From Phycisphaeraceae bacterium (lineage in GTDB: Bacteria > Planctomycetota > Phycisphaerae > Phycisphaerales > UBA1924), in assembly GCA_019454185.1 (NCBI GenBank), contig CP075368.1, positions 3,141,649 to 3,205,648 of the forward strand: 64,000 bases of DNA, given 5' to 3'. How positions within the stretch are numbered: the first letter of the stretch is position 1; each line of letters opens with the position of its first letter. A model generated the notes under the pieces. It searched no databases. It worked only from the letters and a program-made list of their open reading frames with translations, and was not told the origin of the DNA. Both the position numbers and the translations under genes were made by a program. Below, piece by piece: positions 1-8,161 of the stretch.

Positions 1-684
1 CGGGACGGAGAGTTTGGGCTCCTGCCCGCTGTCGGCAGCGAGGTCTCCGCCCGTCACGCTGAGGTTGGACCAGCCGGAGATGGCGACCGGGGGATCGATG
101 TTCAGGTCATCATCCGGCGGCGCCCGCTCGACACGCTCGGCGATCGCGTTGCACATGAGGTCCAAAGGCGGCGAGCCGGTCGACTGGTCCCACCTGGGCA
201 AGCGACCGATGCCCGCAGCGGCGACGATGCTCGTGATGTCGATGGGGAAGGGAGAGGTGCTCAGCGCGGGCGAGGATTCGGAGTTGCCGCCCTGCTTGAG
301 TATCAGGAAGCCCGCTGCGAAGCCGCCCAGCATAACGGGCGCGGCTCCCGAGGGCGGCTGCGTGGACTCGCTGTTGATCGAAAGAAGGCGCGAAGGACTG
401 AAGCGAAGCAGGATACGAACGATGCATGAAGAACTCGTGCCGGTAATCGACAGGATGCGCGTGGCGAGAAGGCGGTTCTCCGCTGATGTGGATCTAACCA
501 GGTACAACGGTGGCAGGTTCTGCTCGCTCCTTCGCCATGTATCGACGCCGCGCACCTTCTGAGGATCGACAGATGAGGGCGAGACGGCAGGCAGGAAACC
601 GAGTCCGTCAACCTGCAACTCAACGGTGAGTTGGTTGCCTTGACGATTGCAGGAGATGATTCCACCCCATGTCCATGTCGCCAT
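1..684 (-). CDS. Large cassette protein, N-terminal 228 residues (3' end outside window)
   Basis: Open frame on the minus strand that runs off the left edge, starting MATWTWGGIISCNRQGN. The start at 684 has AAGGAG eight bases upstream, and that ribosome site overlaps the stop codon of the preceding gene (690-692), so the two are translationally linked. I recognise no catalytic domain and see no signal peptide. The sequence lines up in order with the first ~200 residues of the large protein at 46388-49147: both begin MA-W, then share a GL-F-P-SP block, a PPL---RS block, an IVRILL/AVRVLLEL strand and a GFL-L block. This is therefore the second gene of a two-gene cassette also found near 45 kb. 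The function is unknown; a cell-surface role is inferred only from its partner. Confidence 0.75.
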   Translation of the reverse strand, partial: MATWTWGGIISCNRQGNQLTVELQVDGLGFLPAVSPSSVDPQKVRGVDTWRRSEQNLPPLYLVRSTSAENRLLATRILSITGTSSSCIVRILLRFSPSRLLSINSESTQPPSGAAPVMLGGFAAGFLILKQGGNSESSPALSTSPFPIDITSIVAAAGIGRLPRWDQSTGSPPLDLMCNAIAERVERAPPDDDLNIDPPVAISGWSNLSVTGGDLAADSGQEPKLSVP

Positions 685-689
685 GCCCA

Positions 690-1394
690 CTACTCCTTGT
701 CGCTGCGCCGGGATCGAGTGAGGAGCGCAGCACTCAGCAACCCCAAAGCGGCTGGGGGCACGGGCACAAGGTTCGTGACCGTCACCGGCTCGTCGATGCC
801 GCCATACGCGTACCCGATCAAGCGCCAGTTGTCGGGCGCAATGTATGCGTATTGCACATACCCGAACTGACGCCGATCGGAGCGGCAGTAACCAAGATAG
901 GCATACTCTCCTTCGTTGAATGACTCAAGGTCAAAGCTCACACCATGCGAAATGGTCACAGGATTGACGATCCCAAACTCAGGGTCATAGCCGGGCATTC
1001 GAAAACTACCAGCGGCATTCAGGATGACGTTCTCAATCTTCAGCCCTCCATCAAGGTAAAGTCCCGGAGATGCGATCGGCGGCGGCGGGAAGCCGTCAAG
1101 GTTGTTCCCAAAGAATGCTCCATTGAGAGAACCTGGAAAGATATATCCAGTCGAAAAAGTCACCGAGTTCGGCTGTTCATCACCTGATCCCCCCGGCGCG
1201 GGCAGCGGCGTCACCGTCAGCACGGGCGTGAAGATGCCGAGCTGGCGCGTGCCGTCGGCGAAGTTGGCCTCAGCGTACTCCGGTGTCACATAGACCTTGG
1301 TGATGTCGGCCATGGCGGTTCCTCCGAAGGTGAGCGCGGCGAGCATTGCGGGGAGCAGCGCGACGACGACTCGCGGGTGGATGATGCTCTTCAT
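690..1394 (-). CDS. Secreted PEP-CTERM-like protein, cassette copy 1
   Basis: Protein of 234 residues with an N-terminal signal peptide (MKSIIHPRVVVALLPAMLAA... cut near TAMA-D) and a C-terminal sorting-like tail VPVPPAALGLLSAALL followed by RSRR. The start at 1394 is supported by AAGGAG about seven bases upstream; the open frame extends further but has no ribosome site. It is paralogous to the proteins at 44826-45545 and 45628-46350: after the signal peptide all begin ADITKVY/ADVTRVI, have LGIFTPVLT/IGIFRPVLT, and share a tract near residue 175 of the form NEGEYAYLGY-RSDRRQFGYVQ / NDGDMAYIGYADADRRRFGYVQ. The family function is unknown. The PEP-CTERM-like tail suggests export and processing by an exosortase-type system. 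It is followed after five bases by the large cassette gene. Confidence 0.8.
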   Translation of the reverse strand: MKSIIHPRVVVALLPAMLAALTFGGTAMADITKVYVTPEYAEANFADGTRQLGIFTPVLTVTPLPAPGGSGDEQPNSVTFSTGYIFPGSLNGAFFGNNLDGFPPPPIASPGLYLDGGLKIENVILNAAGSFRMPGYDPEFGIVNPVTISHGVSFDLESFNEGEYAYLGYCRSDRRQFGYVQYAYIAPDNWRLIGYAYGGIDEPVTVTNLVPVPPAALGLLSAALLTRSRRSDKE

Positions 1395-2010
1395 GGGCTT
1401 TCTCCTTCTTTCTCCGAGCGGACTGTTCTCCGAGTGGCGTTGAGCCGGAGGCGCGTGCGAGCGCCCCGGGCTCAACGTCGATCGCATGTGTGACCAGATT
1501 GTGTTGGAGTGAAGACACCGCTCTGGAGAGCGGTGCCACCAAAGACATCTCTCAGAAAGGAGGACACCATCTCAACCCGTCCTCCAGTTGAGACTGATCT
1601 GGTTGCCGCTGAACTCGTCGGATCGCCTCAGTTCCGCGACGATGCGGCGGAAACCCATCGAGTCAAACGCCGGCACCTCACCCATCGCACACACTCCCCG
1701 CATCAGCAGCCCGCCATCTTCCCACGGAACAGCACGGCCGCGCGGCATCGCCGGAGGATCGTGAAGGATCAGAGCCCGGCAGCATCAGCAGCCACCCGCC
1801 CCCGGAGACAGTCACCCCGGAGGCCAACAGGCCCTCACCCCTCCCGAACCTCTGATGGAAGCATGCCACACGATTCCCGGTCGTGCCAGTGAATTACCGG
1901 ATTCTCGGATGAAGATTGGGGTGGGAGTGTGGCTCGGGGAGTGAGTGGGGGGGTGGTGGGAGGCGGGGGCGAGTGCTTGCATCGGGCAGCCGCGGCGGCG
2001 AAACAAAGAA
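1395..2010. other. Intergenic region with a decayed coding remnant
   Basis: There is no intact gene between the PEP-CTERM-like gene and the insertion sequence. On the minus strand, 1572-1748 encodes 58 residues (MPRGRAVPWEDGGLLMRGVC...) ending SLNWRTG. It has natural-looking composition but no ribosome site. A second minus-strand frame with similarly protein-like content occupies roughly 1775-1869. The two could be halves of one frameshifted gene. I do not recognise the product. Confidence 0.35.
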
Positions 2011-3006
2011 CCCCGGGCTTGCGAGCTTTTTGCGTCATCGCTTCATTGCCTGTGTGTGTCGATCAAGGATGATGATGGCTTGGATCCATCGACGGACCCG
2101 CTCGATGCCGCGCACGTGCGGCGGGATAAGCCCCACATGGTGGGTCATTTCCAGGCGTGCAAACACACGCTCGATCACGCGCCGGAGTGACAGCAGGCCC
2201 CTGCCGAAGCCCGTCATGCTCTGCTCCAGCATGTCGATGGCTCGACGGCGGTCCGGATGCGTTCCGGACCGCCGCACGCCGCGACCCACGCGGCAGTCCT
2301 TCCGCGGAACCACCAGTTGTCCGCCCTTGCACGCGCAGAGTTCATAGAGCTTCACGCTGTCGTAGTTCGAGTCGGCCAGCACATACCCGTTCAACTCCAT
2401 GTCTCGCATCATCCGCTTGGCCATCACTGCTTCATGGCAGTGCATGGGCGTGAGACGCCAGGAGACGATCGAGCCCGCGAGATCGCAGATCGCATGGAGC
2501 TTGTAGCCGCGCAGTCCCCATGCGCCGAAGGTCGCGGTCCGGTCTCCGGAGTGCGAGGCGACGCGCAGGGCCTTGCCGTCAAGAGCCAGCACCAACGCTC
2601 CCGATGCAGAGACCAGATTCTCCGCCTCCGCCGCGGCAAGTAACGCCTGGACGCTGGTGGTTCTCAGCCGCCGGCTCATCCTGCTTGGCGAGGGCAATCG
2701 ACCACGCCGCCACAACGGCCATGCATCGCGTCGGCACGCCCAGGAGGTGGGTCGTCGGTGCAAGACGGCCCAGAGAAAGGTCAGCACGATGTCCGCATCG
2801 GTGAAGGTGAAGCGACCGCCACGCGGGCTCCGATCCAGCTTCCGCACGCTCGCCGCCAACACCCTCCAACTCGCGTTGTCCATGCTCGGTCTCCTGTCTG
2901 GCAGCTCCACCAGTGGGACCGAGCATGGCATGAGCCATCAGATCGCGCAAGTCTCCACAATGGAAACCCTTGGAACACATGGCGCAAAATGCTCTTGCGC
3001 CCGGGG
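2011..3006 (-). mobile_element. IS4/IS5-superfamily insertion sequence, about 1 kb
   Basis: A single transposase gene is bounded by imperfect 28-bp terminal inverted repeats at 2011-2038 and 2979-3006 (22 of 28 positions match; both begin CCCCGGGC from the outside and contain TTTTGCG). I see no clear target-site duplication directly outside these ends, so the exact termini may be a few bases off. The element sits 130 bp downstream of nusG, where many bacteria have rplK. Confidence 0.75.
2035..2883 (-). CDS. DDE transposase of the IS4/IS5 superfamily
   Basis: Transposase of 282 residues that would catalyse cut-and-paste movement of the surrounding element. A DDE triad is visible: first Asp in ALDGKALRVAS, second Asp in VLADSNYDS, and Glu in SLRRVIERVFARLE, the last in the usual R/E helix spacing of this superfamily. 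The N-terminal half is a basic, DNA-binding-like region. I start it at 2883 (MDNASWRVL), where GGAG lies seven bases upstream; an upstream ATG at 2931 lacks such a site. The stop codon lies inside the left inverted repeat. Length and motifs suggest an intact enzyme; nothing indicates frameshift decay. Family placement beyond IS4/IS5 is not certain from sequence alone. Confidence 0.85.
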   Translation of the reverse strand: MDNASWRVLAASVRKLDRSPRGGRFTFTDADIVLTFLWAVLHRRPTSWACRRDAWPLWRRGRLPSPSRMSRRLRTTSVQALLAAAEAENLVSASGALVLALDGKALRVASHSGDRTATFGAWGLRGYKLHAICDLAGSIVSWRLTPMHCHEAVMAKRMMRDMELNGYVLADSNYDSVKLYELCACKGGQLVVPRKDCRVGRGVRRSGTHPDRRRAIDMLEQSMTGFGRGLLSLRRVIERVFARLEMTHHVGLIPPHVRGIERVRRWIQAIIILDRHTQAMKR

Positions 3007-3138
3007 CTCCCTTTTGTCGGACTTGGTTTGTTGCGTGGTCTTGCGCGAGACGAGACGCGGCACGGGCAACGGAGAACAGAGAAGAGCACCAGTTCTGTCG
3101 CGCCCCCAAGGTCGCGACGGGAACTGGTGGCACCCGGC

Positions 3139-3807
3139 TCAGGTTTCGTCGGTCTTGCCGATCTGCCACTCTTCGATCTCGATGGGCGCCTGGCGGCCGA
3201 AGATGGTGACGAGGACGCGGACGAGTCCCTTGTCGGGGAGGAGTTCGTCGACCGTGCCCTCGTATCCCTGGAAGGGGCCTTCCTTGATGGTGACGTGCTC
3301 GCCCTTGTCGAAGGAGAGTTTGATGGTCGGCTGGTCTTCGGGCTTGCGCGAGTCGAGGAGCATTTTCTCGATCTCGTGGTCCTGCATCGGTGTCGGGCGT
3401 CCGGCGGTGCCGACGAAGTCGCCGACGCCGGTGGTCTCTTTGATGAGGAAGAAGACGTCCTGGGGGATGCGTCCGTCGTCTTCGAGCTTCATCTCGACGA
3501 AGACGTAGCCGGGGTAGAGCTTGGTCTCGGTGATGCGCTGCTTGCCGCCCTTGATGGTTTTGGTCTTCTCGGTGGGGACGAGGATGCGTCCGACGAGGTG
3601 GGTCATGCGTTCGATCTGGACCTTGCGGAGGAGGGTCTCGCGGACGGAGGACTCTTTGTTGGAGGCGACGCGCAGGACGAACCAGTTCATGCCGGGCTGG
3701 CGGACGGGCTCCTCGCCGGAGAGCACGTCGGAGCGCTCGGGCGCGGGCGCTGGAGCCGCGGCGGAGGCGTCGTGCTCGTGCTGTTCGGCGTTGGGTGGGA
3801 CGGGCAT
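3139..3807 (-). CDS. nusG: Transcription termination/antitermination protein NusG
   Basis: NusG binds RNA polymerase through its N-terminal NGN domain and couples it to Rho or ribosomes through its C-terminal KOW domain. The NGN core starts at MNWFVLRVASNKE (about residue 40) and includes LYPGYVFVEM. The KOW domain carries DKGEHVTIKEGPFQGYEGTV and ends VTIFGRQAPIEIE. A 39-residue Ala/Pro/Glu-rich extension precedes the NGN domain. The start at 3807 is chosen because AAGGAG lies eight bases upstream. It follows secE by 64 bp on the same strand, the usual secE-nusG pair. The expected rplK-rplA genes do not follow; an insertion sequence does. Confidence 0.95.
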   Translation of the reverse strand: MPVPPNAEQHEHDASAAAPAPAPERSDVLSGEEPVRQPGMNWFVLRVASNKESSVRETLLRKVQIERMTHLVGRILVPTEKTKTIKGGKQRITETKLYPGYVFVEMKLEDDGRIPQDVFFLIKETTGVGDFVGTAGRPTPMQDHEIEKMLLDSRKPEDQPTIKLSFDKGEHVTIKEGPFQGYEGTVDELLPDKGLVRVLVTIFGRQAPIEIEEWQIGKTDET

Positions 3808-3871
3808 GTGATCCGCTCCTTGGGTTGACGCGTGTGGTTGGCGCGTGCGCGGCCGGGAGTTCAGAGGGGCG

Positions 3872-4573
3872 TTACTTGTCGATGATGCCGATGAGGTCGA
3901 AGAACGAGGCCAGGCCGAAGTCAACAACGAAGAGGATTCCGGCGAGGAGGAAGCAGGTCGTGACGACGACCCATGTGGAGCCGATGACCTCTTTGCGTGT
4001 GGACCAGTTGACCTTCTTCATCTCGCCGTCGGTGGCGATCAGGAACTCGCCGGTCCGCGGGTTGGCGCTGACGAAGTAGAGCAGGAGCGCGGCCCCGATG
4101 AGGATGGTGGTTGCGGCGAGCCCGACCTGGAGGTATTGCGGATCGAAGATGGGGATCGGCTGCATGTTGCCGTAGAGCCGGACCTCGTAGGGCGTGCCGG
4201 AGGCGGGCGTGATGAGGAATCTGGAGGCGTCGAAGGCCTCTCGTCCGGCTTCGACCGCGACCTTGGTGCTGATGATGTTGGCGCCGGCGGAGGTGGTTTC
4301 GGCGGACGCGATGGTGCTGGTGCCGATGGTGATGCGTGCGGGGCCGGTGGACTCGAAGTTGTCGGCCAGGAGCGTCAGGGTCTCGCCGGTCGAGAGGGAG
4401 ACGCCCTCGGGGACACCTTCGACGGGGATGACGTAGCCCTTGGTGGGGAGGGCGATGGCCTTGGACTCGTTCCAGAGCCATGCGGCGGCGGCGAGGATGA
4501 GCGTTCCGAAGAACGCCGCGGTGATCACCCGCATCCAGTAGCCCTGTCCCGGCTTGTACAGTCGAAGGTTCAT
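3872..4573 (-). CDS. secE: Preprotein translocase subunit SecE, extended form
   Basis: SecE clamps the SecY channel in the inner membrane. The conserved core is at the C-terminus: an amphipathic helix (GEMKKVNWSTRKEVIG) followed by a membrane span (TWVVVTTCFLLAGILFVVDF). Unlike the ~65-residue minimal SecE of many bacteria, this protein has 233 residues. Two further hydrophobic segments lie at about residues 17-36 and 150-170, with a soluble ~110-residue domain between them. With three spans that domain could face the periplasm. An extended SecE is, to my knowledge, seen in other planctomycetes. It sits between tRNA-Trp and nusG. Confidence 0.92.
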   Translation of the reverse strand: MNLRLYKPGQGYWMRVITAAFFGTLILAAAAWLWNESKAIALPTKGYVIPVEGVPEGVSLSTGETLTLLADNFESTGPARITIGTSTIASAETTSAGANIISTKVAVEAGREAFDASRFLITPASGTPYEVRLYGNMQPIPIFDPQYLQVGLAATTILIGAALLLYFVSANPRTGEFLIATDGEMKKVNWSTRKEVIGSTWVVVTTCFLLAGILFVVDFGLASFFDLIGIIDK

Positions 4574-4685
4574 ACGGGGTGGTCCGTCGCCGGGCGAGTG
4601 CGTCCGCCTGTTGGTGTGGCGGGCGTGTGCTCGGCGGAATCAGGTCCGGAGTGGTCGCGTGCGACGCGATCGGGTGAAGAACGAA

Positions 4686-4758
<73 letters not shown>

Positions 4759-4806
4759 AGCGAAAGAGCCAGATGGCAAAGGGCCACATGGCCAAGTCAG
4801 AACGGA

Positions 4807-4989
4807 TTACTTCCGCTTGACCTTATGCAGTGTGTGCTTGCGGAGGCGGGGGGAGTACTTGCTGAGCCCGGCCTTCATCTTCTCGGGCATACCGCCCTTG
4901 GTGTTGACCTCGGTGCGGTAGTTGAGGTCGCCACACTCGCTGCACTGCAGCCAGACGTACTCGCGGGCCATGCCCTTTTTCTTCGCCAT
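4807..4989 (-). CDS. rpmG: 50S ribosomal protein L33
   Basis: Protein of 60 residues from the large ribosomal subunit. It has one CxxC pair ([15 protein letters not shown]) and the basic C-terminus [14 protein letters not shown] typical of L33. The later Cys pair of the zinc-binding C+ form is replaced by LRKH, so this appears to be a form without the full four-Cys zinc site. The start at 4989 ([12 protein letters not shown]) matches the family N-terminus. It lies 48 bp upstream of tRNA-Trp in the tuf-to-nusG block. Confidence 0.95.
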   Translation of the reverse strand: MAKKKGMAREYVWLQCSECGDLNYRTEVNTKGGMPEKMKAGLSKYSPRLRKHTLHKVKRK

Positions 4990-5151
4990 GGTTACTCTCG
5001 ATTCATGACGCGGACCGGAGGGAAACCGGGCCGCAGACACGCGGACCTGACAATACGACAGAGCGGGAAGAGCCCAACTCTTCGCCGGTCTGGATGGTAG
5101 GCGCATGCAGGGGGCGATCAACGGTACGGGAAGCGCGGCCCGGGCGGCAGT

Positions 5152-6267
5152 TCACTTGGTCAGGGCCGCGGCGAGCGCGGCCAGTTGCTCGTCTGTGATC
5201 GTGGCGAAGATACAGACAGCCACCAAACCATCACTGTTGAGAGGAATTCCAATGTCAAGGATGTAGTCTTCGGCAAGGGGGCGTGAGCCGGGGGCGAGGG
5301 TGAAGGTGGCAACCGGGACGGGGAGGGTGGCGAGGGTCTCGGGGAGGACGACGAACTCGCGCCTAGGTCTGTCGCCTGCCTTCGTGATCAGACCTGGAAG
5401 AATGAACCCGGGGGCCTCCGGGATTGCCGCGGCTGGCTCGCGTGCTTGAACCGTCGCGCTCAATGGGGTGGTGCGGTGTGTGCCATCGTCAGGGCGGAGC
5501 AAGCCGACGCTCTCCCAGAGCGGGAAGACGAGCGTGCCTCGTGTGGCCGGGGGTTGCCGCTCTCTTTGCCAGTTTGGCATGACCCTCCAGACGTTCTCAG
5601 ATACATGGGCGACATATGTGAGTGTGTGCAGCTTCACGCCTTGCCGTTCCAGACCAGCGCGCATGACGACATTCCAAGCAACAACAGTTGTGGAAGCCGC
5701 CCCCCAGCGATGCTGGTGCATTCCATAGAAGCGGGGACCGCGCTCGGAACTCCACGCATTTTCGCCCCAGGATGGCCACGGCAGAGAGAGGTTGCTTTGT
5801 AAGACAACTGGCTCAAAGAAGGCGACAACGATGTGGGCATCCTTCTTATCAAATGGAAGATATCGAGCAGTGCCGGTAACCTTGGCATCGGCATGTTCCC
5901 ACGCCTCGTCGATGGCGCGGGGATCGACAATCAGGTAGATGGGTACTGGCTCACGCCGCGATTCGATCTGAACGCTCTCGGGATACCCCTTGAGATCCAC
6001 GGCATGCGCAACCTCGCGTGTCGGCCAGCGATCGACGTTTGCGTGCTCTCGGAGCGCGGCGAGGACGCGCGCGACATCACGTTCGCGGATCGAGGGATCG
6101 AGCCCGTCATACCCGAGCGGATTGATGCAATCGACGAGGTCGAAGTGTGCGGGGTTGGAGAGGTCTGACGCTCCTGCTCGCTGGTCGATGGCAGGTGGCG
6201 ATGTGTCTCCCATCGAAGCGGCGCAGATCAATGACCCACCGAAAGCCCACAGCAGAAGTGAGTTCAT
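5152..6267 (-). CDS. Secreted hypothetical protein
   Basis: Protein of 371 residues whose family I do not recognise. It starts at 6267 with a signal-peptide-like sequence (MNSLLLWAFGGSLICAASMG) and an AGGA-type ribosome site about nine bases upstream; an earlier ATG at 6312 is less well supported. The mature part has no membrane span and no obvious catalytic motif. It contains alternating strands such as PIYLIVDPRAIDEAWEHAD and AHIVVAFFEPVVLQSNLSL, consistent with a secreted beta-rich domain. It interrupts the tuf-rpmG-secE-nusG block on the same strand, and its lower GC tract around 5750-5900 suggests a later insertion into that block. Confidence 0.7.
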   Translation of the reverse strand: MNSLLLWAFGGSLICAASMGDTSPPAIDQRAGASDLSNPAHFDLVDCINPLGYDGLDPSIRERDVARVLAALREHANVDRWPTREVAHAVDLKGYPESVQIESRREPVPIYLIVDPRAIDEAWEHADAKVTGTARYLPFDKKDAHIVVAFFEPVVLQSNLSLPWPSWGENAWSSERGPRFYGMHQHRWGAASTTVVAWNVVMRAGLERQGVKLHTLTYVAHVSENVWRVMPNWQRERQPPATRGTLVFPLWESVGLLRPDDGTHRTTPLSATVQAREPAAAIPEAPGFILPGLITKAGDRPRREFVVLPETLATLPVPVATFTLAPGSRPLAEDYILDIGIPLNSDGLVAVCIFATITDEQLAALAAALTK

Positions 6268-6385
6268 GGCGATAATCCTCTTTGGGGCAGCATCGACGAC
6301 CGTGTCGTTCATCAGTGTAGCGTGAGGGCGTTGTGCGCATGGAAGGGCGTGGCAGAGGGTTGAAGTGACCGGCCCGTTATCGTGC

Positions 6386-6420
6386 GCAGAAAAAGAAGCC
6401 CGCCGGAGTGCGGCGGGCTT
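6386..6420 (-). terminator. Rho-independent terminator of tuf
   Basis: On the minus strand a perfect 9-bp stem AAGCCCGCC/GGCGGGCTT with a 7-base loop is followed directly by CTTTTTC. It lies 38 bases after the EF-Tu stop codon. Confidence 0.9.
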
Positions 6421-6457
6421 CCAAGAAATCAACTGTATGTCCAGTCGTGGTCGAGAC

Positions 6458-7660
6458 TTACTTGATGATCTCGGTGACGACGCCGGAGCCGATGGTCTTG
6501 CCACCCTCACGGACGGCGAAGCGGACGCCGGGCTCCATGGCGACGGGCTTGTCGCCGAGGTCGATGGTCATGGTGACGTTGTCGCCGGGCATGCACATCT
6601 CGACGCCGGTCGGGAGGGCACAGGCGCCGGTGACGTCGGTGGTGCGGAAGTAGAACTGGGGGCGGTAGCCGTTGAAGAACGGCGTGTGACGACCACCCTC
6701 TTCCTTGGTGAGGATGTAGACCTCGCCCTTGAACTGGGTGTGGGGCTTGATGGAGCCGGGCTTGCAGAGGACCTGGCCGCGCTCGACGTCGTTCTTCTCA
6801 ACGCCACGGAGGAGTGCGCCGACGTTGTCGCCGGCCTGTCCTGAGTCGAGGGTCTTGTTGAACATCTCGACGCCGGTGATGACGGAGGTCTTGCTGTCGG
6901 AGCGGAGCCCGACGATCTCGACGGGGTCGCCGACCTTCATGATGCCGCGCTCGATACGGCCGGTGGCGACGGTGCCGCGGCCCTTGATCGAGAAGACGTC
7001 TTCGACGGACATGAGGAAGGGCTTGTCGATCTCGCGGGTGGGCTCGGGGATCCAGGTGTCGATGGCCTCGAAGAGCTCATCGATGGGCTTGCAGATGGCG
7101 TCGTCCTTGGGGTTCTCAAGGGCGGCCTTGGACTGTCCGCGGATGATGGGGGTCTTGTCGCCGGGGAACTCGTACTTGTTGAGGAGTTCGCGGATCTCCA
7201 TCTCGACGAGCTCGAGGAGCTCGGGGTCGTCGACGAGATCGACCTTGTTGAGGAAGACGACGATGTAGGGGACGCCGACCTGGCGGGCCAGGAGGACGTG
7301 CTCGCGGGTCTGGGGCATGGGGCCGTCAGCCGCGGAGACGACGAGGATGGCGCCGTCCATCTGTGCGGCACCGGTGATCATGTTCTTGACGAAGTCGGCG
7401 TGGCCGGGACAGTCCACGTGTGCGTAGTGGCGCTTCTCGGTCTCGTACTCCGTGTGGGAGGAGGCGATGGTGACGGTCTTGTTGGCGTCACGGACGGTGC
7501 CGCCCTTGGTGATGTCGGCGTAAGACTTGATGATGCCGCCGAACCGAGCCGCGGAGCGGGCGGAGAGGGCGGCGGTGAGGGTCGACTTGCCATGGTCGAT
7601 GTGGCCGATGGTGCCGACGTTGACGTGTGGCTTTGTTCTCTCGAAGACGCCCTTTGCCAT
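6458..7660 (-). CDS. tuf: Elongation factor Tu
   Basis: GTPase of 400 residues that delivers aminoacyl-tRNA to the ribosome. The P-loop is GHIDHGKST, with G3 DCPGHADF, G4 NKVD and the C-terminal beta-barrels ([25 protein letters not shown]) all present. Switch I differs from the usual EF-Tu: the common EKARGITI segment is replaced by [16 protein letters not shown]; the Mg-coordinating Thr (T of VTI) is kept, but the preceding Arg-Gly is not. I associate this form with planctomycetes. The start at 7660 ([19 protein letters not shown]) matches the family. A tRNA-Thr lies upstream and a strong terminator downstream. Confidence 0.97.
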   Translation of the reverse strand: MAKGVFERTKPHVNVGTIGHIDHGKSTLTAALSARSAARFGGIIKSYADITKGGTVRDANKTVTIASSHTEYETEKRHYAHVDCPGHADFVKNMITGAAQMDGAILVVSAADGPMPQTREHVLLARQVGVPYIVVFLNKVDLVDDPELLELVEMEIRELLNKYEFPGDKTPIIRGQSKAALENPKDDAICKPIDELFEAIDTWIPEPTREIDKPFLMSVEDVFSIKGRGTVATGRIERGIMKVGDPVEIVGLRSDSKTSVITGVEMFNKTLDSGQAGDNVGALLRGVEKNDVERGQVLCKPGSIKPHTQFKGEVYILTKEEGGRHTPFFNGYRPQFYFRTTDVTGACALPTGVEMCMPGDNVTMTIDLGDKPVAMEPGVRFAVREGGKTIGSGVVTEIIK

Positions 7661-7884
7661 GACTGTTCTCCAACCGTTTGTTCGTCGCCCGGGGGAAAGG
7701 GATCGGGCCGATGCCCGCCTGACCACCCCGGCGGTGTGGGGATGTGTATGAGATGCGCGACGCCGAGGGCGCTCGGTGATGAATCCGAGGCGTCCAAGTG
7801 CCGTCCGGCCACGCGCCGGAAGGGGGACAAGTGTAGCCGTCACGGGCGGGGCCTTCCCAAGCCCGACCGCGGGACCACCAGAAG

Positions 7885-7956
7885 AGCCGCTAGTGGGATT
7901 TGAACCCACGACCTCACCCTTACCAAGGGTGCGCTCTACCACTGAGCTACAGCGGC
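7885..7956 (-). tRNA. tRNA-Thr (GGT)
   Basis: Minus-strand cloverleaf of 72 bases: acceptor GCCGCTG/TAGCGGC (one G-T pair), D-arm TAGCTCAGTGGTAGAGC, anticodon stem CACCC/GGGTG with loop TTGGTAA (anticodon GGT), T-arm GGGTTCAAATCCC. CCA is not encoded. It lies about 225 bp upstream of tuf and probably belongs to the same transcript. Confidence 0.96.
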
Positions 7957-8161
7957 AACGCCCGGGCGCAGCCCGAGCGGGAAGGGATGGTAGGCCGGAG
8001 GAAGGTTCGGTCAAAGGTCGGCGCGGGAAGGGGGATCGATTGCCGGGGCGACTTTTCGAGGTCTGTTGCGAATCCCCTTCCCCGTCGTGCCGAAATGGTG
8101 TAGGTTCATGCGGGAGCCGTAGTTGCGTGCGAGGTGTTGGGCCAGGCGGGAGTTGTGGGAT

